Shown here piece after piece: positions 63,137 through 64,000 of a DNA stretch of 64,000 nt (position 1 is its first letter; each line of letters starts with the position of its first letter). Under the pieces are notes generated by a model. That model saw nothing but the letters and a program-made list of their open reading frames with translations, searched no databases and had not been told where the DNA came from. This DNA comes from Plutella xylostella (lineage: Eukaryota; Arthropoda; Insecta; Lepidoptera; Plutellidae), in the NCBI RefSeq assembly GCF_932276165.1, contig NC_064006.1:4168501-4232500 (forward strand). Direction: 5' to 3'. A program made the translations under genes and the position numbers.

Positions 63137-64000
63137 TAGAATGGACGAGGAAGAATAGTTATGGTTGCCCACAAAACTTTTATCGGTGTTGGCCATTTAT
63201 TTGTTTCTGTTACAAAGTTAGCTTAGTACCTACGAACTGTGACTGACCTCCTGAATAGTCCGTGTAAAACATCCATTCAAAGTTTCAGTAAATTTCTGCC
63301 TCAATTTATTGTAATGCTGTAAGTTTTGACTATTTTCCGAATTCAAATAATAGAAGAAGGAACTTTTTATAGCGGTACATTAAAACAATCAAAGTAGGTT
63401 ATTGGCTGTATGAGGAAGTATAAGGTAACATAGTGTTGTGAGTACTTCTTTACAGAGGCAGCCTCAGTCCTCAGTTCTCAACCATACATGCAGGATGTAT
63501 GGTGGAGGACTAATGATTCTTCTTTAACAGTAATAATTTGATAAATAGATTAAGCAATCATAATTTGATAAGTAGGTAGTTTGGAAAAAAAAGTGTCACA
63601 GTTTAAATAAATGTATCTATCGAATACAATGATATTTATAGTATTTGCCATTTAAAGGTGCCATAGCTTGAAGAATCGTTTTAAAATTATTCTTTGGTGC
63701 AAAATTAAGCATATTGGAAGAATTACCGATAATTAGCTACCTAAAATGACGACGAAAATAAATTTTAATTTTGTTTCAATATCTCTTTTTTCTTTCCTAA
63801 ACAGGTAAAAAGTGCCGCATTTCAATAATGTGAAAAGTGCAGCATTTTTTCTAAATACCTACATATTTTTTGTTGTCTGTAGGCTTGTTATGAATGATAG
63901 ATAGAATATTCTTTATTTGTACACACACATGAAATTAACTAAAATACTAACACAAATGGCGGTCTTATCGCTTGACACCAATCATTTTTTTTATTATTAT

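Larger units (their letters stand above)
60791..64000. other. Intergenic DNA downstream of the transporter
   Basis: No gene was recognised. It holds a relative of the CATTGCT-ended element (60866-60965), a repeat with GAACGAACGAACGAG and CGAAACTTCG inverted blocks (61540-61680), an ATAGTAATAT minisatellite (62403-62479) and a 197-bp MITE (62940-63136). The rest is AT-rich. Confidence 0.45.

Overview
This AT-rich, intron- and transposon-rich window comes from an insect nuclear genome, almost certainly a moth or butterfly. The signs are the lepidopteran families of non-autonomous Helitrons, tRNA-derived SINEs, RTE 3' ends, GGTTCCGT-hairpin repeats and mariner-type MITEs, together with GT-AG introns several kb long. 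No bacterial, organellar or CRISPR features are present.

One host gene can be reconstructed completely. It has fourteen coding exons on the + strand (21098 to 59801), which join without a frame break into a 791-residue ABC half-transporter. The order is NBD then TMD, and the NBD resembles the insect ABCH subfamily (NCBI often names these 'ABC transporter G family member 20/23'; Drosophila relatives are CG9990/snustorr, CG11147 and CG33970). Walker A, Q-loop, LSGGQ signature, Walker B, D-loop and H-loop are intact, followed by about six membrane segments with a large Cys- and N-glycosylation-rich loop after TM1. The first coding exon opens with a splice acceptor three bases before the ATG, so a non-coding 5' exon and the promoter lie further upstream and were not located. 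A poly(A) signal lies about 1 kb after the stop.

Region 1-21 kb (upstream or 5'-UTR intron) is mobile DNA: a Helitron-like element; a 2.3-kb TA-flanked element; a piggyBac element with matching TIRs and TTAA flanks, nested in an older hAT element with an 8-bp duplication; and a decayed pogo-like element interrupted by a non-LTR retrotransposon. The piggyBac transposase gains an ATG through a small upstream exon that can be seen by eye, giving an uninterrupted 666-residue protein.

Region 21-60 kb (the gene) has introns packed with repeats. Intron 1 holds a non-LTR element with two intact ORFs. Intron 7 holds another whose reading frame is broken by a TA-flanked DNA element and an RTE fragment; bridging both leaves only one likely homopolymer frameshift. 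Introns 8 to 13 hold a Helitron-like element, a 1.05-kb element with perfect 28-bp TIRs, and MITEs.

Region 60-64 kb is intergenic with a 197-bp palindromic MITE.

The most unusual pattern is that several DNA elements each carry their own short motif repeated many times near their ends (AACTGACCAC, AATTATTGACAC, ACCACTCTGTCAC, ACCTCGGAATATGGA, TTCCCGGGAA). These look like family-specific transposase-binding arrays. I saw no wholly new gene system.
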